The position numbers and the translations under genes are program-made. Below the pieces are notes generated by a model that was not told where the DNA came from, searched no databases, and saw only the letters and a list, made by a program, of their open reading frames with translations. Source: Ustulina deusta (taxonomy: Eukaryota > Ascomycota > Sordariomycetes > Xylariales > Xylariaceae). From it: a stretch of DNA of 53,622 nucleotides. Positions 12,336 through 25,510 of the stretch are shown here, piece after piece. Within the stretch, counting starts at the first letter, position 1. Every line of letters starts with the position of its first letter. Location of the stretch: NCBI GenBank assembly GCA_023159155.1, contig JAJNNX010000096.1, positions 1-53,622 on the forward strand, read 5' to 3'.

Positions 12336-13258
12336 AAGTTTATATTAGTATTTTAAATAGTAAACATATTAAATCTTTAATTAATAAAAATATTATATTT
12401 ATTAATAGTTATAAGATTTATATTGTTTTATTAAATATAATATTTTTTTTGTTATAGCTATTAAATAAAAAAGTAGTATTATTGTTATATTAAAGCTAAT
12501 TCTAGGCTAATAGCTAATCTATTAAATTTAATATAGTTGCTATAATAATTAGTACTTTTGTAGATCTAATACTAAATATAACAAAATAAACTTTTTTAAA
12601 TTTTATAAAAAAAGAAAAGCAATAAAAAAAATAAAAAAAATAAAGCCTATTTATATAAATAAATTAATATATAACTTTATATTTTATTTTTTTAGTATAG
12701 CTATATTAGTTTATAATAAATATTTTTAATAATAAGTATGCTTTATTATTTAAAAAAGTATTTTTAAATATATAAAAAAAATATTACTATTTATTTTATA
12801 ATAAATAGCTATAGTAGTATAATTTTTTTTTTTAGTTATTTATATATTATTTTTATAGTAGTTTTATTATTATTATTATAGTAGCTAAGCTTATTAGTAT
12901 ATATTTTGTTTATAGCTATATATTTATTATTTTTAATATAAATTTGTAAAAAATAAAATAGTTATAATAAATATAATATATTTTTTATTAATATATATAG
13001 TTAGTTTATAATTTTTAAAAAATAAAAGTTTTTTTAAAATAAATATAATATATTTTTTGCTTTATATATTTTTTTTTATTTTGTTTTTTAGTTTAGTTAT
13101 TTTAATAAGTTGTTTTTTTTTATATAAGTAATATTGCACTTTTTATATTTTTTTGCTTAATTAATAATATTATTAGTTTTATATTTATTAATTAAGTTAA
13201 GCACTATTAGTTTTAGTTTTTTTTATTAAAGTTTTAATTATATTTATCAATTTTTTTT
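11142..13258. other. Unassigned RIP-degraded AT-rich DNA
   Basis: No open frame or recognised motif is visible. Trinucleotide ATT runs occur at about 11957-11985 and 12310-12336. On the minus strand these would read as poly-Asn, or as mutated Gln or Thr codon runs, and may mark a former low-complexity protein segment. It is probably another old transposon and was the target of B1. Confidence 0.5.
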
Positions 13259-16004
13259 TAATAGTATATTTAATTAAAAGTTTATTATTTAAAAATTAGA
13301 TTTTTTTTAAGTAACTTTTTTTAAATTTTTAATAATTTTCAGTTTTTTTAATAATAACTAGGCCTAGTAAAAAAAATTTTTTATTAAAAAGGTTTTTTTT
13401 ATTTAGGTTTATAAAGCTATATCACTAAAATTATAAAATAAATATATTAATTACTAAAAAAATCAAATTTTTATAATAGTAGCTTTATTTTTTTAATAAT
13501 TTTAAAAGGTTCTATTTTTATTAGTAATTATTTTTATTTAAGTTTATTAAATAAATAATAATTTTTATATAATCTAAAATAAATTATATTATTTTTATTA
13601 GAAATTATTAAAGTATATTTATTATTATATTTTTTTTAATAATTATATTAGTTATATTAACTAAATATTTAGCTTTTTAAATATGTTTTATTTTTAATAT
13701 TTTTTTTTTAGTTTAGAATATTTATAATAAATTGCAACTAAAATTCTAGTATTAGTTAGTTTAATAACTTTTTAATTATTAATAATAATATATTATTTAA
13801 ATAGTATTATAGTACTAGTAATAATTTAGTTTAAAAAATATTTAAATTAGTAGTTATATAAAACTTAATAATTATTTTAATAATTTAGGTTTTTTTTTCA
13901 AAAGCTTATTTATTTAAAAATAATAAGCTATTAAAAAAAAAGTTTAATATTTAATATATTATAGATTTTTTTTTAAACTCTCCTAGTAACCTTTAGGTTT
14001 TTATTACTAATATTAACTATTAATAATCTTCAATTATATAGGTATAGTATTTATAATAGCATTTTTATTTAGTTTTTTGCTTTATATTTTTTATATTTTA
14101 ATGTTAAAAATAATCTTTTATTAGCTTTATATAATATAATTATTAACATATTAAAATAGTTATATTTTTTTATGTTCTGAAATTTTTTTTTGGATTTTAT
14201 TAGTAATATATTTATAATAAAATTTATAATAATAATATAATAAAAAATAACTAGTATTTTAATTAGTATTAATTTAGTTTTTTTTATATATTATATAATA
14301 AGTTATAAACTAATATATATTTTAATATTTATTAAAAAAAATATTTTATAAGTTATATAATATATAGTTTATATTAAAGTAATAATATTTATTATATATA
14401 AATTTAAAAATATTTTTAATATAGTTTTTTAGAATATATAAAGATTATTTTTTATTATAGCTAATTTAAAAAAAAAATTGTTATTAAGCAAAAAAAAAGC
14501 TATTATATTTTTTTAGTATTTGGTTAATTTAATAGTAGGGCTGTTTAGCTTTTTTTTCTTCTTTTTTTTTTTAAAATAAAATATTTTTTATTTAGCTCTA
14601 TTTAATATTGTTATTATACCTTTGGGTTATTTTTTTTTAAACTTATTACTAATTATTAGAGTTAATATAAAAAGATTTATTATAATTTTGTTTTTTTTAA
14701 TAAAGTATGCTTAATAAACATTATTTTTTTGAATGTTATTTAGCATACTTAATTTATTTTCTTTAGCTTTTTTTTATTTTTTTAGCTTTTATAATAATTT
14801 GAAAAATATATTTAGTATTACGTTTAGTATTTTTAGTATATAATAAATTTTAAACTAAAATTAAAAAAAAAAAAATTAGTTATATTAGTAAGTTTTAAGT
14901 TAACTTTATTTAAATCTATAATATATAATAAAATATATATTACTATTTTTTTAATTAATATATAGTTTATTAATATATTTATTAGTTATATATTTAACTA
15001 GATTATTTTTTATAGCTTTTTATATCCTTAAATTATTACTACTATTTTTTTTTAATTTATATATTTTTTTAATATTATTAATAAGCTTAAATAAAAATAT
15101 AATTTCTTTAATTTTTATTATTAGAATATTTTAGCTTAATATTAATATATTATTTTATTTATTTTAAAAAAAGTTTATCTACTTTATAATAATAAATAAT
15201 ATATTATATATATATATATTTTTATAATATTTTTTAGTTTTTTGTTTTTTTTTTATTAGTTTAAAAATAACTTTAGAAATAAAGCTTTATTTTGCTAGCT
15301 TAGACTTTTTAATAAATAAGTTTTTTTATTATAATGCTTTAATCTTATAGTTAAACAAAGTTATTTTATAGCATAGCTAACCGGCTATTCTAATATATAT
15401 TTTTAAAGTTTTAAAAATATGTAGTATTTTTAGTTTTTTAAATGTTTTAATTTTATCATTTATTTTAGTAATATTTTTGCTATTAATATTATATTCTAGT
15501 AGCTATACTAATAAAAAAATAAAAAAATTTCAAAACGCTAATATAAACTTTTACTTTATTAAAAATATTTATTATTATCTTTATATATTTTATATAAATA
15601 TTAAAATTATTACTAAAAATAATTATATTATTAATATAAACTTATATAAAAATATAATATATAAAAAATAGGCAGTTTATAAATTTTTATATAAATACAA
15701 ATAAATTTTTAAATTTTATTGATACTATATTTAATCTTTTAAAGCCTTAAGAGCTAATAATAATTATTTTATTATAATATTTAAAATATACTAATAATTA
15801 AAAAAAAAACTCAATATATCAAATAATATAAACTAAAGTTTATTAATTATATTTTTAATTATATTATTTTAATTAAATAATAAATATATATTTAGTACTA
15901 TAATTTTATTTAATAATTATAGATTTATTATTAGTTAATTTTTTTTAGTACTATTAACTATTTTTTAAATAATAAAAATAAAACAAGCAATTAAAGTAAG
16001 TTTG
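13259..16004 (-). mobile_element. Ty3/Gypsy relic, copy D2, left part
   Basis: It aligns with D1 from base 1 onward, with C/T and G/A differences and small indels. Base 13259 corresponds to base 1, so the true left end may lie further left. The RT motif sits at 15612-15641 on the minus strand. Alignment to D1 is lost near 15897, about 110 bp before N1 begins, so a small extra insertion is present here or D1 lost sequence. A 64-codon plus-strand open frame at 15477-15671 is only the antisense shadow of the RT region and is not a gene. Confidence 0.75.
15612..15641 (-). pseudogene. Reverse transcriptase motif relic in D2
   Basis: This is the counterpart of D1 2317-2346. On the minus strand the A-Y-I-x-x-I-I-I-F-S pattern is present with further G-to-A changes, for example at the terminal codons. 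It confirms that both D copies are the same Gypsy family in the same orientation. Confidence 0.65.
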
Positions 16005-16009
16005 TTTAT
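16005..16009. repeat. Target-site duplication TTTAT (left of N1)
   Basis: Repeated directly after N1 at 21503-21507. Confidence 0.8.
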
Positions 16010-16074
16010 TATTATAATTAGTCGAATAAAGCTTTTATAGTTTGTTTATTAATACTATAAACAAAAACTCTAAG

Positions 16075-16114
<40 letters not shown>

Positions 16115-16248
16115 ATAAAATAAATAAATATAGATTTTGTATGTATAGCTACAAAGTTATAGGTTAGTTTATATATAGACTTTTTATTTTATTGCTATAT
16201 AGGTCTAGAATCTTTACAAGTTTTACTAAAACTATACTAATTATTATA
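16010..16248 (-). repeat. N1 left LTR, 239 bp
   Basis: It starts TATTATAATTAGTC (TG in N2) and ends ATTATA. It contains an A-run of about 30 bases near 16078-16110. It is the same length as the N2 left LTR. Confidence 0.85.
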
Positions 16249-19200
16249 CTATTTTTTTTAAAACTAAAGATTTAAATATAGTTTTAATTTAAAATTATTA
16301 ATAATATTAAGTTTATATAGTTTTTTTATATTATATTACTTTATTATTATTTTTATAATTTTAGAAAAAATCTAAATATTTTTTTATAAGTTTTATAAAA
16401 TTAATTAAATTTAATAAGTATATTTTTGAAATTTTAAGCTATATATTAAATATTATTAAAATTATAGCTTTTTTAAGCAACCTAATAGTATAATTTTTTG
16501 CTTTTTTTATATATTTTTAATTATTTAATTTGTTTAATTTTAAATTTTGTTTTATTATTAATATTTTTAGCTAAAAATAATGACTAAATTTATTAAAATA
16601 AAAAGTTATTGCTTATTTTTTATAATTAGTTAATATAAAACAAGTTTTTTATTTCATATAAATTAAATAAATCAAAAATATAATTAAACTTTTTTTTTTA
16701 AAAAAAACTTTATTTTTTATTTTAAAATTTATTAAATATTTTTTTTTAATTTATAACTTATATTGTTTTTATATAAAAGTTATTATATTATATATTATTT
16801 TTTAAATATTTTAGGTTTAATAAACTAATTTAAATATTTATTATTTAATATTAAAATTTATAACTATTTTATTAATATTTATTATTAAAAAGTTTTATAT
16901 TTTAATTTTTATTATTATTTTTAGCAATAATATATTAATTAATAAATATTATAAAATATTATATATAAAATCTAAAACAAAAAAATTATTATTTTAATTA
17001 TTTTAATATTTATTAAAATAAAAAGAAAATTATTAATCTAGTTTTTAATTAATTATTTTTATTATTTTTTAATTTTAAAAATAATAAATATTATTAAAAT
17101 AATATTTAATATTTATAAAACTATTAATTATTGTTATAAATTTTAAAATAAATAATTTTATATTATTTAATATTTATATATTTAATATACTAAAAATTTT
17201 ATATAAACTTTTATAATATTATATAATTAATAATTGTATAATATTTATTTTTTTATTAAATAAAGTTATAATTAAATAGCTAAATTTATTTATAAATATT
17301 TATATATAGTTATAATTTTATTATTATATATTATTATATTATAGCTAATATAAACAATAAATAAAATAAACTAAAAGTTTTATTTTATAATATTTTGTTT
17401 TTTTTATAGTTATAATAATTATATATATATTATTTATAATTATATTTTAAATAAAACTAATAATATTTTTATTTTAATATTTTTATTTTATTTTATATTA
17501 ATTTTAATATATAATAATTAAAATTATTTAAAAAAAAATAGTTTTATTTAAAATAATTTGAAATATATATAATTTTTTATTTTTATTTTTTAGATTTTAT
17601 AGCTAGTTTTTTTATTTAATTAAGTTTGCTAAGTTAGTTTTTAAAAAAATATTAAATAAAAAATCTATAATTAATATAAAATTTAATATTTTATAAAAAA
17701 AAATTAATACTATTGTTTTTTTTTTTGTTTTTTTAGTTTGAATTATAAAAAGCTTTACTCTTTTTTTTAATAAAATATTAATTATTATATTTTTTTATTT
17801 TAGTTAGTACTAAAAAATAATATTAAAGTTTAATAAAAAATTAGCTTAATATATTTATTATAGTAATAAAATATATTTATTTAAAAAATATAATAAAATT
17901 TAATAATTAATTATTATAAAAAACTTAATTTTAAAAACTTTTAAATAATAATATTTTAAAATTTATATTATTATTAAAAATTTATAGTTTTAAATTAAAT
18001 AAATTTATTTTATTAATATTCTTATTTTAAAACAAATTTTTTTATTATATTATATAAAATATTTATTTTTATTTATATTGGTTAGCTAGGCTTAAAAAAA
18101 GGTAAAATAAATATTTTATATATTTAAAAACTTATTTTTATTTTAGTTCTATTATAAATGATTTTTTTTTTAATAATTAGTTTAAAAAAATAGTAATTTT
18201 GCTAATATAATAAATAAATATATAAATATAATTATAAAGCTTAAAAAATAACCAAATTAATTTAATGTTTTTAAAATTATTTAAATTTTAACAAAATAAA
18301 TTTTTATTTTTATTTTAGTTTTTATAATTATTTTTAAATAATTAATAATAAATATATTAAAATAAAAGTTTTTGATATTTTTTTAAAATTTAGTTTGATA
18401 TAAACAATAAATTATTTTTTTATAATAAGTTTAATATTATGTTATAATTTTAAAATAAATTAAAATATTATTTATATAAATATTTATAAATTTATTTATA
18501 AATTTATTTAAACGTTTTTAAATTTATATATTAATAAAAATTTACTATTAAACAAGTTTTATTTTTAAACTAAATAATAAAACGTTTTATTAAAATATTT
18601 TTTTATAAGTTTAAAAAAAAATTATTATAATTTTATAATTAATAATAATTAATAAAAAGTTTTAATAATATTTAGTTTTATAAAATAAATAATATTATAA
18701 TAATTAAATATAATATTACTAATATTTAAAACTAATATAATTTAATGTTTTAAATATATATATTTTTTTTTAATTTAAATTTAAATATAAATAAAATAAA
18801 AATAATATTTAAATTTATATTTTATTTAATAAAATAAATTATATAAATATTTAATATTAATAAAATCTAAAAATATATTTTTTATTATTAAGTTTTAGTA
18901 CTATATTAAATTTTAAACTTTTTTTTAAAAAAAAACTTTTTTAAATATAATAATTAAAAAAGCAAAAAGTTTTATATTAATTTTATATATTTAAAGTAGT
19001 TTTTTTTTGAAAATAAAATTAATTTATTATTAAAAGTTTTTTAAAATACTATTTAATTAATTTAAATTTATTTTTTTTATAAAATATTAATTTTTTTTAA
19101 TTTTTTTTTAAATAATTTAGTATAATTATTTTTAGTTATTTTAATTTTAATTATAATAAATCTTTTTCAGGTTTTTTTGGCTAGTTATTTTTATTTATTT

Positions 19201-21295
19201 TAATAAAAATAATTTTAAAAGTTTTATATAATCTTTTTAATAATAACTTAGTTTTTTTTTTATAAAATTATTATATAGACTTTTTTTATTTTAAGTTTAA
19301 AAGTTTTAAATTTTTTTAAATTTTTTTAGTTTTAGTTATTTTTAAAATAATTATTTTATTTTCAAAAAATAGTTTTAATATTTAATAGTATTTTTTTAAC
19401 GCTTAATTATATTAATTAATATTTTATTATTTATAATTAAAAAGTTTAATTATAATTATTAGTAAAAATTAAACTAATAAAAATAAATTATTTAGCTAAA
19501 TTAATTATTATTTTTAGGTTTTTATTATAATATTTTATTTTATTAATTACTTAATATTAATAATAATATTATAACTAAAATTAATAATTTTTAATTTTTA
19601 ATTTTTAAATTATTAATTATTAATTTTTATTATATATATTAAATATTTATAAATTTTGCTAATTATTTTATTTTAATAATTATAAAGTTTTTAAAGTTTA
19701 ATTAAACAAACTATTTTTATTTTTAATTATTATTTATCTTATTATATAAATTTATAGCTAATTATTAAAAAAATATAAGCTTTCGTATTATATAAAACTA
19801 AAATTTTTATTTTAATATTATTAATTTATAATTAAATAAATATTTTAAAAATAATTTATTTATTTTAGTTATATATTTTAGTTAAAATAAATAAAAAACC
19901 TAATAAAAAGATTTTTATTAGTTTTATTTGTTTTTTAAATTAAATAAACTATTAAAACTATTTTTATTCTAGACTTTTTTTATTAGTTAAATATTTAAAC
20001 CTTTAAACTTTTGATTAAAATAGTTAATTAATATATATATATATTTTTTTTTTATAAATAAAGCAAGTTTTATTATTTTAATAAGTTTTTTTTTTTATAA
20101 TTAGTATTTATTTTAATTATTTAAATTAGATTTTTATTTAGTTAAATTTATAAATTAAATTTATTAATAATTTTTATAAGTTTTTTTAGTATTATATATT
20201 AATTTAATAATTTTATTAACAAATAATTTATAAAAAATATTTAAATTTATAAAAACTTTATAAATTTTTTTTTTAAGTTTATATAAAAATAATCTTATTA
20301 ATATTATTATGAGTTTTATATATATATATTTAAAATATTTTATAAATAATAATTATTTAATTAAAATTATAATAAATTATTTTAATAATATTATTAAATA
20401 GTTTTTTAATTAAATAAAAATATATTTTTATTAATTTTTTAGTATATTTTTTTAATTAGTTTATAATATATTAAAGTTAGCTATTTTTATTTAGCTTTTT
20501 TATTAGTTTATAAACTTAATTATTAAATAAAACTTTATTTTTTCTAAATTTATTAAAATTAATTTTTTATATTTTAGTTTTTTTAATATAAATAACGTTT
20601 AAAATATTAAAAAATAAACTAATAAAATAAAAAATAAATAAAATAATAAAATTAAAAAGTTTAAAATTAATATTTTAAAATATATTTTTTATTATTAAAT
20701 TATAAGTATTTTTTAAAAATACTAAAATAAATATAACAAAAAATTAGCGCTTTATTTTTTTTTTATTAAAAAAGTTCTATTAAAACTAATATAAAATTAT
20801 AAGTTTATATTACTATAATATTTTTTAATATATTTTTAAATATATTATTTATTTTAAATAGTTTTAGTTCTAGTTTAAATTTTATTTTTTTAAACTTTAA
20901 TTTTTTATTTTTTTTATAATCTTTTTTTAAATATTAGTTTATTTAAAATATTTATAAAAAAGTTTAATAAAAAAAATTTTTTTTAAATTATTTAATAATA
21001 AAAAACTAGCTATATTTAAAAGCTAAAATTATTTTAATTGTTTAAAAACTAAAAATAAAATAAAATTATTTAAAATTAAGTTTTTTATAAATTATTAATT
21101 TTTAAATAATATAAAAATTAAAAGTTTTATTAAAATTATATTAAAATTAAATTTATATTATAAAATATATAATTTTTTATATTAAATATATAATTAAAAA
21201 AAAAAAAGTTTATTTATATTTTATTAATTATAATAAAATAAAAAATATATATTTATTACATATTTATTAATAAATAATTAATAAGTTTAAAGTAG

Positions 21296-21502
21296 TATTA
21301 TAATTAGTTTATTAATACTATAAATAAAAACTTTAAACTAAAAAGAAAAAAAAAAAAAATCAAAATTTATAAAATAGATAGATATAGACTTTATATATAT
21401 AGCTGCAAAATTATAGGTTGGTCCGTACGTAAACTTCCTATTTTATTGCTAGATAGATCTAAAATTCTTATAAGTCTTGCTAAAACTATACTAACTATTA
21501 TA
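21296..21502 (-). repeat. N1 right LTR, 207 bp
   Basis: It matches the left LTR but lacks about 23 bp near its start and has a shorter A-run. A few CpG sites survive around 21420-21430 (GGTCCGTACG) that are mutated in the other copies. Confidence 0.85.
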
Positions 21503-21507
21503 TTTAT
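21503..21507. repeat. Target-site duplication TTTAT (right of N1)
   Basis: Pairs with 16005-16009. Confidence 0.8.
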
Positions 21508-23764
21508 AAATATAAGTTTTTTTTAAATATATATTTTATTATATTTAATATTAAAAAATTTATAATTTTTAATATTTAATAAATATACTTTAATAGTTTT
21601 AAGCTAATCTTATTATTTATTTATTAGGTTTATTTATATTTTTTAATTATTTAGTATAAATATAATATTTTTATTATAAAAAATATTATATTTATTAAAT
21701 AGTTTGCAATTTTTTTTTGCTTATAATATATTATTTATTATTATAGCTATTTTAGCTATTAATTTAATTATAAATATATTTATTAGTTTTATTATTTTAT
21801 TAAATAATATATTTATTTTTATAACTAATATAATTAAATTAATTTTTTTTTTATAAAAAAATATATATATTTTTTGAGCTTTTTTTTGGTTTAGGTATGC
21901 TATTATTTTAGTTTAGTTTTTTTAGTTTATATTATTTTTCTAGTAGTTTATAATATTTAGTTAATTTATAACTTAAACAATTTTATTTTTTTAGTACTTA
22001 AAAATAATTTTTAGTTTTTTATTTTTTTATATTATAATTAGCTAAATATATAGGTTATAAACTATAACTTTTTTTAATAAATATTTATTTAGCGTTATAT
22101 TATAAGCTATATTTTATTTTTTTTATTAATAAGTAGTAGTAGGTTAATACACCTTATATTTATAAATATTATTATTATAGCAAGTATAACTATTATATAT
22201 ACTACTAACACTTTTTAGATTCATATTATTAAAAATAGCTTAGTTTTTGCTTTATTTTGCACTTTAAATCCTAGTACTAATTTAAAAATATATTTCTTTT
22301 TATAAAATTAATTTTAATTTTATATTTTAATATAAATTTTGTTTTAATTCATATTTTTTATTTTAAATTATTAATTATATTTGCTATTATTATAAAATAT
22401 TTAAATATTATATTTTTTTAATATATTTTTTAATATATATATTAAAATTTATAATTTAAATAATTATTAATTATATTTTTATTATATTAATAAGTATAAA
22501 GTTAATATATTAAAATTTTAGATTTTTTGCAAAAATTTTAATAAACCTTTCATTTATTAATATACTAAAATATTTTATATTTAAGCAAACCTTAACTTTA
22601 GAACTTTTAATATTATTTCAAAAAAAAATTTAAAAATATATAGTTCTTTTTTTTTTTTTTAAATAATAGTTTTAAGTTTATTTTAATAATTTTTTTTAGT
22701 TAAATATTAATTTTTTATTTAATTAGTTTTAGTATAGTTAGTATTATTAATATAAAATTTATTTATTTAATATTTTTTTTGTTTAGTTTAGCTTATTTTA
22801 TATAAATATTTTTAATATAGTTTTTTATTATTTTTAGTAAATAAAATATAATTTTATATTTTATATAAGTTTTTAATATTATATTTAGGTTTATTAGTAT
22901 ATTTTTATTTTTTAATATAATATTTTAATTATATATTTAATAATTATTTATTTTATTATATTTAATAGCTATATATACTTTATTAATTATTTTTGTTTTT
23001 TTTTTACTAAAATAAATATATTTTTTTAAAGTTAAGTTTTTATTTTTATTACTATTATTAAAATTTATATCTTAAATAACTTTTTTACTATAATAAGTTT
23101 ATAATTTATTTATATTTAGTTTTTGCTACTTAAAACATTAGTAATATACTTATTACTTTTATTAGTTTTTTTTGTTTTAGTTATTAAACCTAACATTATG
23201 CTAGTTATTTTATTAGTATATTTTAAAATAGCTATTATTTTATTTTTTATAATCTAATAATAATAATTTTATTTACTATAATTAATCTTATTTATAATAA
23301 AATGTTTTAAAATTTTAATACTTTTAACTAAAGTTTTATTATTATAAAATATTATTATTTTTATAGTTTAGCTAGTTTTAGTAGAACTAGTTAGTATTAA
23401 TTATTCTTTGTTTTTTTTTATTATTATTTTAAATATAATTATTATTATTTTTTTAAATATTTATTAATAATTTATTTTATTACTAGTTTTAGTACAAACT
23501 TTTATAGCTTAAATAATAATAATTTTTATAATTATATTAAGAATTATAAATTTTTAATATTTTTTTAAGCTTTGTTATATTTAAAAGTTTTTATAACATA
23601 AGTTTTAATAAGCTTTTTTTATATAATATTTTTTATTATATATATATAAATAAAAAGCTAAATATTTATTATATTTAGTTAAATATTTTATGTTTTAATT
23701 AAAGCTTTTATAAATATTAATAAAATTATTTTATCTTTTGCTATATTTTTTTTAAATAATTATT

Positions 23765-23769
23765 AAAAC
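23765..23769. repeat. Target-site duplication AAAAC (left of miniature element)
   Basis: Repeated at 24745-24749. The empty site is seen in D1, where this sequence occurs once. Confidence 0.85.
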
Positions 23770-24038
23770 TATTTATATAGAATATACTGCATATTTCCAA
23801 GGCAGCAGTACATACCTGTAAGGTTGGTGGAATATAGTCTATTCACTATATGCCACACTCAAAAGGAAGGAGAGAAAGGAAGGAATTGGGTAAGTGGGAG
23901 CCCCCTATATACCCCTTCGTACGAAAGGGTCTATGGGTGGTCCCTAGCCGGACCCCTTGGCCCAGACCCCTTGGCCAGACCCCTTCGTACGAAGGGGTCC
24001 GTAAGTGCCCTAGCTAATTGCGTACGATTAATCCAACA
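23770..24038. repeat. TRIM left LTR, 269 bp, nearly unmutated
   Basis: It ends TCCAACA. A 22-bp perfect palindrome lies at 23978-23999 (half-site GACCCCTTCGT). The block GACCCCTTGG or GACCCCTTCG repeats at 23951, 23965 and 23978 with a 13-14 bp period. Confidence 0.9.
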
Positions 24039-24099
24039 CTGACTACTTTTTTTTTATGATTTATCGCCATAATTGTACGCAAGGTCTGTAGGGGAGGGG

Positions 24100-24253
24100 T
24101 AGGTCGAAGGGGGTCTTCGTACAGGCTACACCTAGCAGGGTCGGCAAGGCTAGGTATAGGTCGAAGGGGGTCTTTCGTACGGGCTACACCTAGCAAGGTC
24201 GGCAAGGCAGGCTGGACTAGGTGTAGGTCGAAGGGGGTCTTCGTTGGGGTGGC
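24100..24253. repeat. Tandem repeats in the TRIM interior
   Basis: The motif TAGGTCGAAGGGGGTCTTCG (with a one-base T insertion in the second copy) starts at 24100, 24157 and 24234. The first two units continue with GGCTACACCTAGCA and GGTCGGCAAGGC. Units are 57 and 77 bp and the third is partial. The CGAAGG and CCTTCG words are shared with the LTR palindrome. Confidence 0.8.
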
Positions 24254-24475
24254 ACAATTGCACGCCATTGATTAAATGTCCGTATAAAGGCTAAGCCAAG
24301 GTACGTACGAGTAACCAATCTTTCTTTCCTGTTGGCCTACTGCTAAAGGAACTAAAGTATGCGATACAGGATACGCAATCTATACGATCAGGTTAGAATT
24401 TTATTATTATTTTAACTAATTTACGCTATATCTATATAAAAGCTAAACTAAAATATAAATATAAATACTAATTAA

Positions 24476-24744
24476 TATTTAAATAAAATATATTATATAT
24501 TTTTAAAATAGCAATATATGCTTATAAAATTAATAGAATATAGTTTATTTATTATATGCTACATTTAAAAAAAAGGAAAAAAAAGAAAGAATTGGGTAGG
24601 TAGGAGCCCCTTATATACCCCTTTGTACAAAAGGGTTTATGGGTAGTCCCTAGCCGGACCCTTTAGCCCAGACCCCTTGGCTAGACCCTTTTATACAAAG
24701 GGGTCCGTAAGTGCCCTAGCTAATTACGTATAATTAATCTAACA
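24476..24744. repeat. TRIM right LTR, 269 bp, RIP-mutated
   Basis: It aligns to the left LTR without gaps. Nearly every difference is C-to-T or G-to-A in this copy, densest in its first 120 bp. One site (the TAAGTG against TAGGTA stretch) shows a change in each copy. Confidence 0.9.
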
Positions 24745-24749
24745 AAAAC
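24745..24749. repeat. Target-site duplication AAAAC (right of miniature element)
   Basis: Pairs with 23765-23769. Confidence 0.85.
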
Positions 24750-25510
24750 TATTATTATAATATATTTTTTTTTAAAAAAGTTTATTTTTTTATAGCTATT
24801 ATAACAAACTTATTTTTTATATTGTTTTATTTTTTAAAGTATTAAACTTAAAAATAAATATTTATATAATTAATATTTTTATTTTTATAAAAAATTATAT
24901 AAATTTTGCTAGATTTTTTTAATATATTAGGTTAAAAATATTTAATTTTTAATAGCTTTATTATTAAAAAACCTATATAAATTATTATAAATAACTATTT
25001 TATTATAATAAAATTTTATTTTTAAGTTATATTTAAGTATTATTAAATAATAATAATAAGCTAAATTATATTATAAAATATTTTAGTTATTTATAAATTA
25101 ATATTAGTTATATTTATTAAGTTTTAATTTATAATAGCAATTTTTTATTATTATTAAATAAATCTAAACCTTTTTATTAATATAATTATTAGTTTTTTTA
25201 AATAAGTTAGCTTTTTTTTAATTTCTAATTATTAATAAATATAGTTTTTTAAAGTCTAAAGTTCTTATTTATAAAAATAGTTATTTAGTTCTTTATTAAC
25301 TACAGCTTTATAAAAAGTTTTTTTAACTTTAGTATAAATATTATTAAAAATATTATTTAACTGTTATTTTTTAAGTACTAGCTTTTTTATAAAATCTAGT
25401 TTTTCATTTTTATTAAAAAAATAATTAAAAATATTAACAGTTTTTTAGTTTTAATCTAATTAAATAACTTTAATAAAAATATACTTATATATATTATTTT
25501 TATATTTAAT

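Larger units (their letters stand above)
16010..21502 (-). mobile_element. LTR retrotransposon N1 (complete, RIP-degraded) nested in D2
   Basis: It has two direct LTRs (16010-16248 and 21296-21502), a TTTAT target duplication and a 5.05-kb interior that matches N2 (37825 onward). D1 has no insert at the matching place. Directly inside the left LTR the minus strand reads AAAAAAAATAG, which fits a polypurine tract next to a 3-prime LTR, so the element probably reads on the minus strand. I could not recognise reverse transcriptase or integrase motifs through the mutation load, so the superfamily is unassigned. No open frame survives. Confidence 0.85.
23770..24744. mobile_element. Miniature LTR element (TRIM-like), 975 bp, half spared by RIP
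   Basis: Two direct LTRs of exactly 269 bp flank a 437-bp interior with no protein-coding capacity. The element starts TATT (TGTT before mutation), ends AACA, and is bounded by AAAAC on both sides. This structure defines a terminal-repeat retrotransposon in miniature, which would need proteins from another element to move. The left LTR and most of the interior are rich in G+C and CpG, while the right LTR is the same sequence with C-to-T and G-to-A changes. The short open frames at 23824-24042 (plus) and 24014-24268 (minus) run across the LTR and repeat units and are not credible genes. Confidence 0.9.
21508..25510 (-). mobile_element. Ty3/Gypsy relic, copy D2, right part
   Basis: The D1 alignment resumes at about 21570 and continues to about 25510, interrupted only by the miniature LTR element at 23770-24744. 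It holds the upstream (gag-side) part of the minus-strand element. No open frame survives. Confidence 0.7.

Noticed and set aside
11957..12336. ATT trinucleotide runs as a CRISPR-like or functional array
   Set aside because: They are simple microsatellites with no spacer structure.
15477..15671. 64-codon plus-strand open frame
   Set aside because: It is antisense to the reverse-transcriptase relic of D2 and consists of AT-driven residues.
23824..24268. Two open frames (72 and 84 codons) across the miniature element
   Set aside because: They run through LTR and tandem-repeat sequence, lie on opposite strands and overlap, and show only repeat-derived residues.
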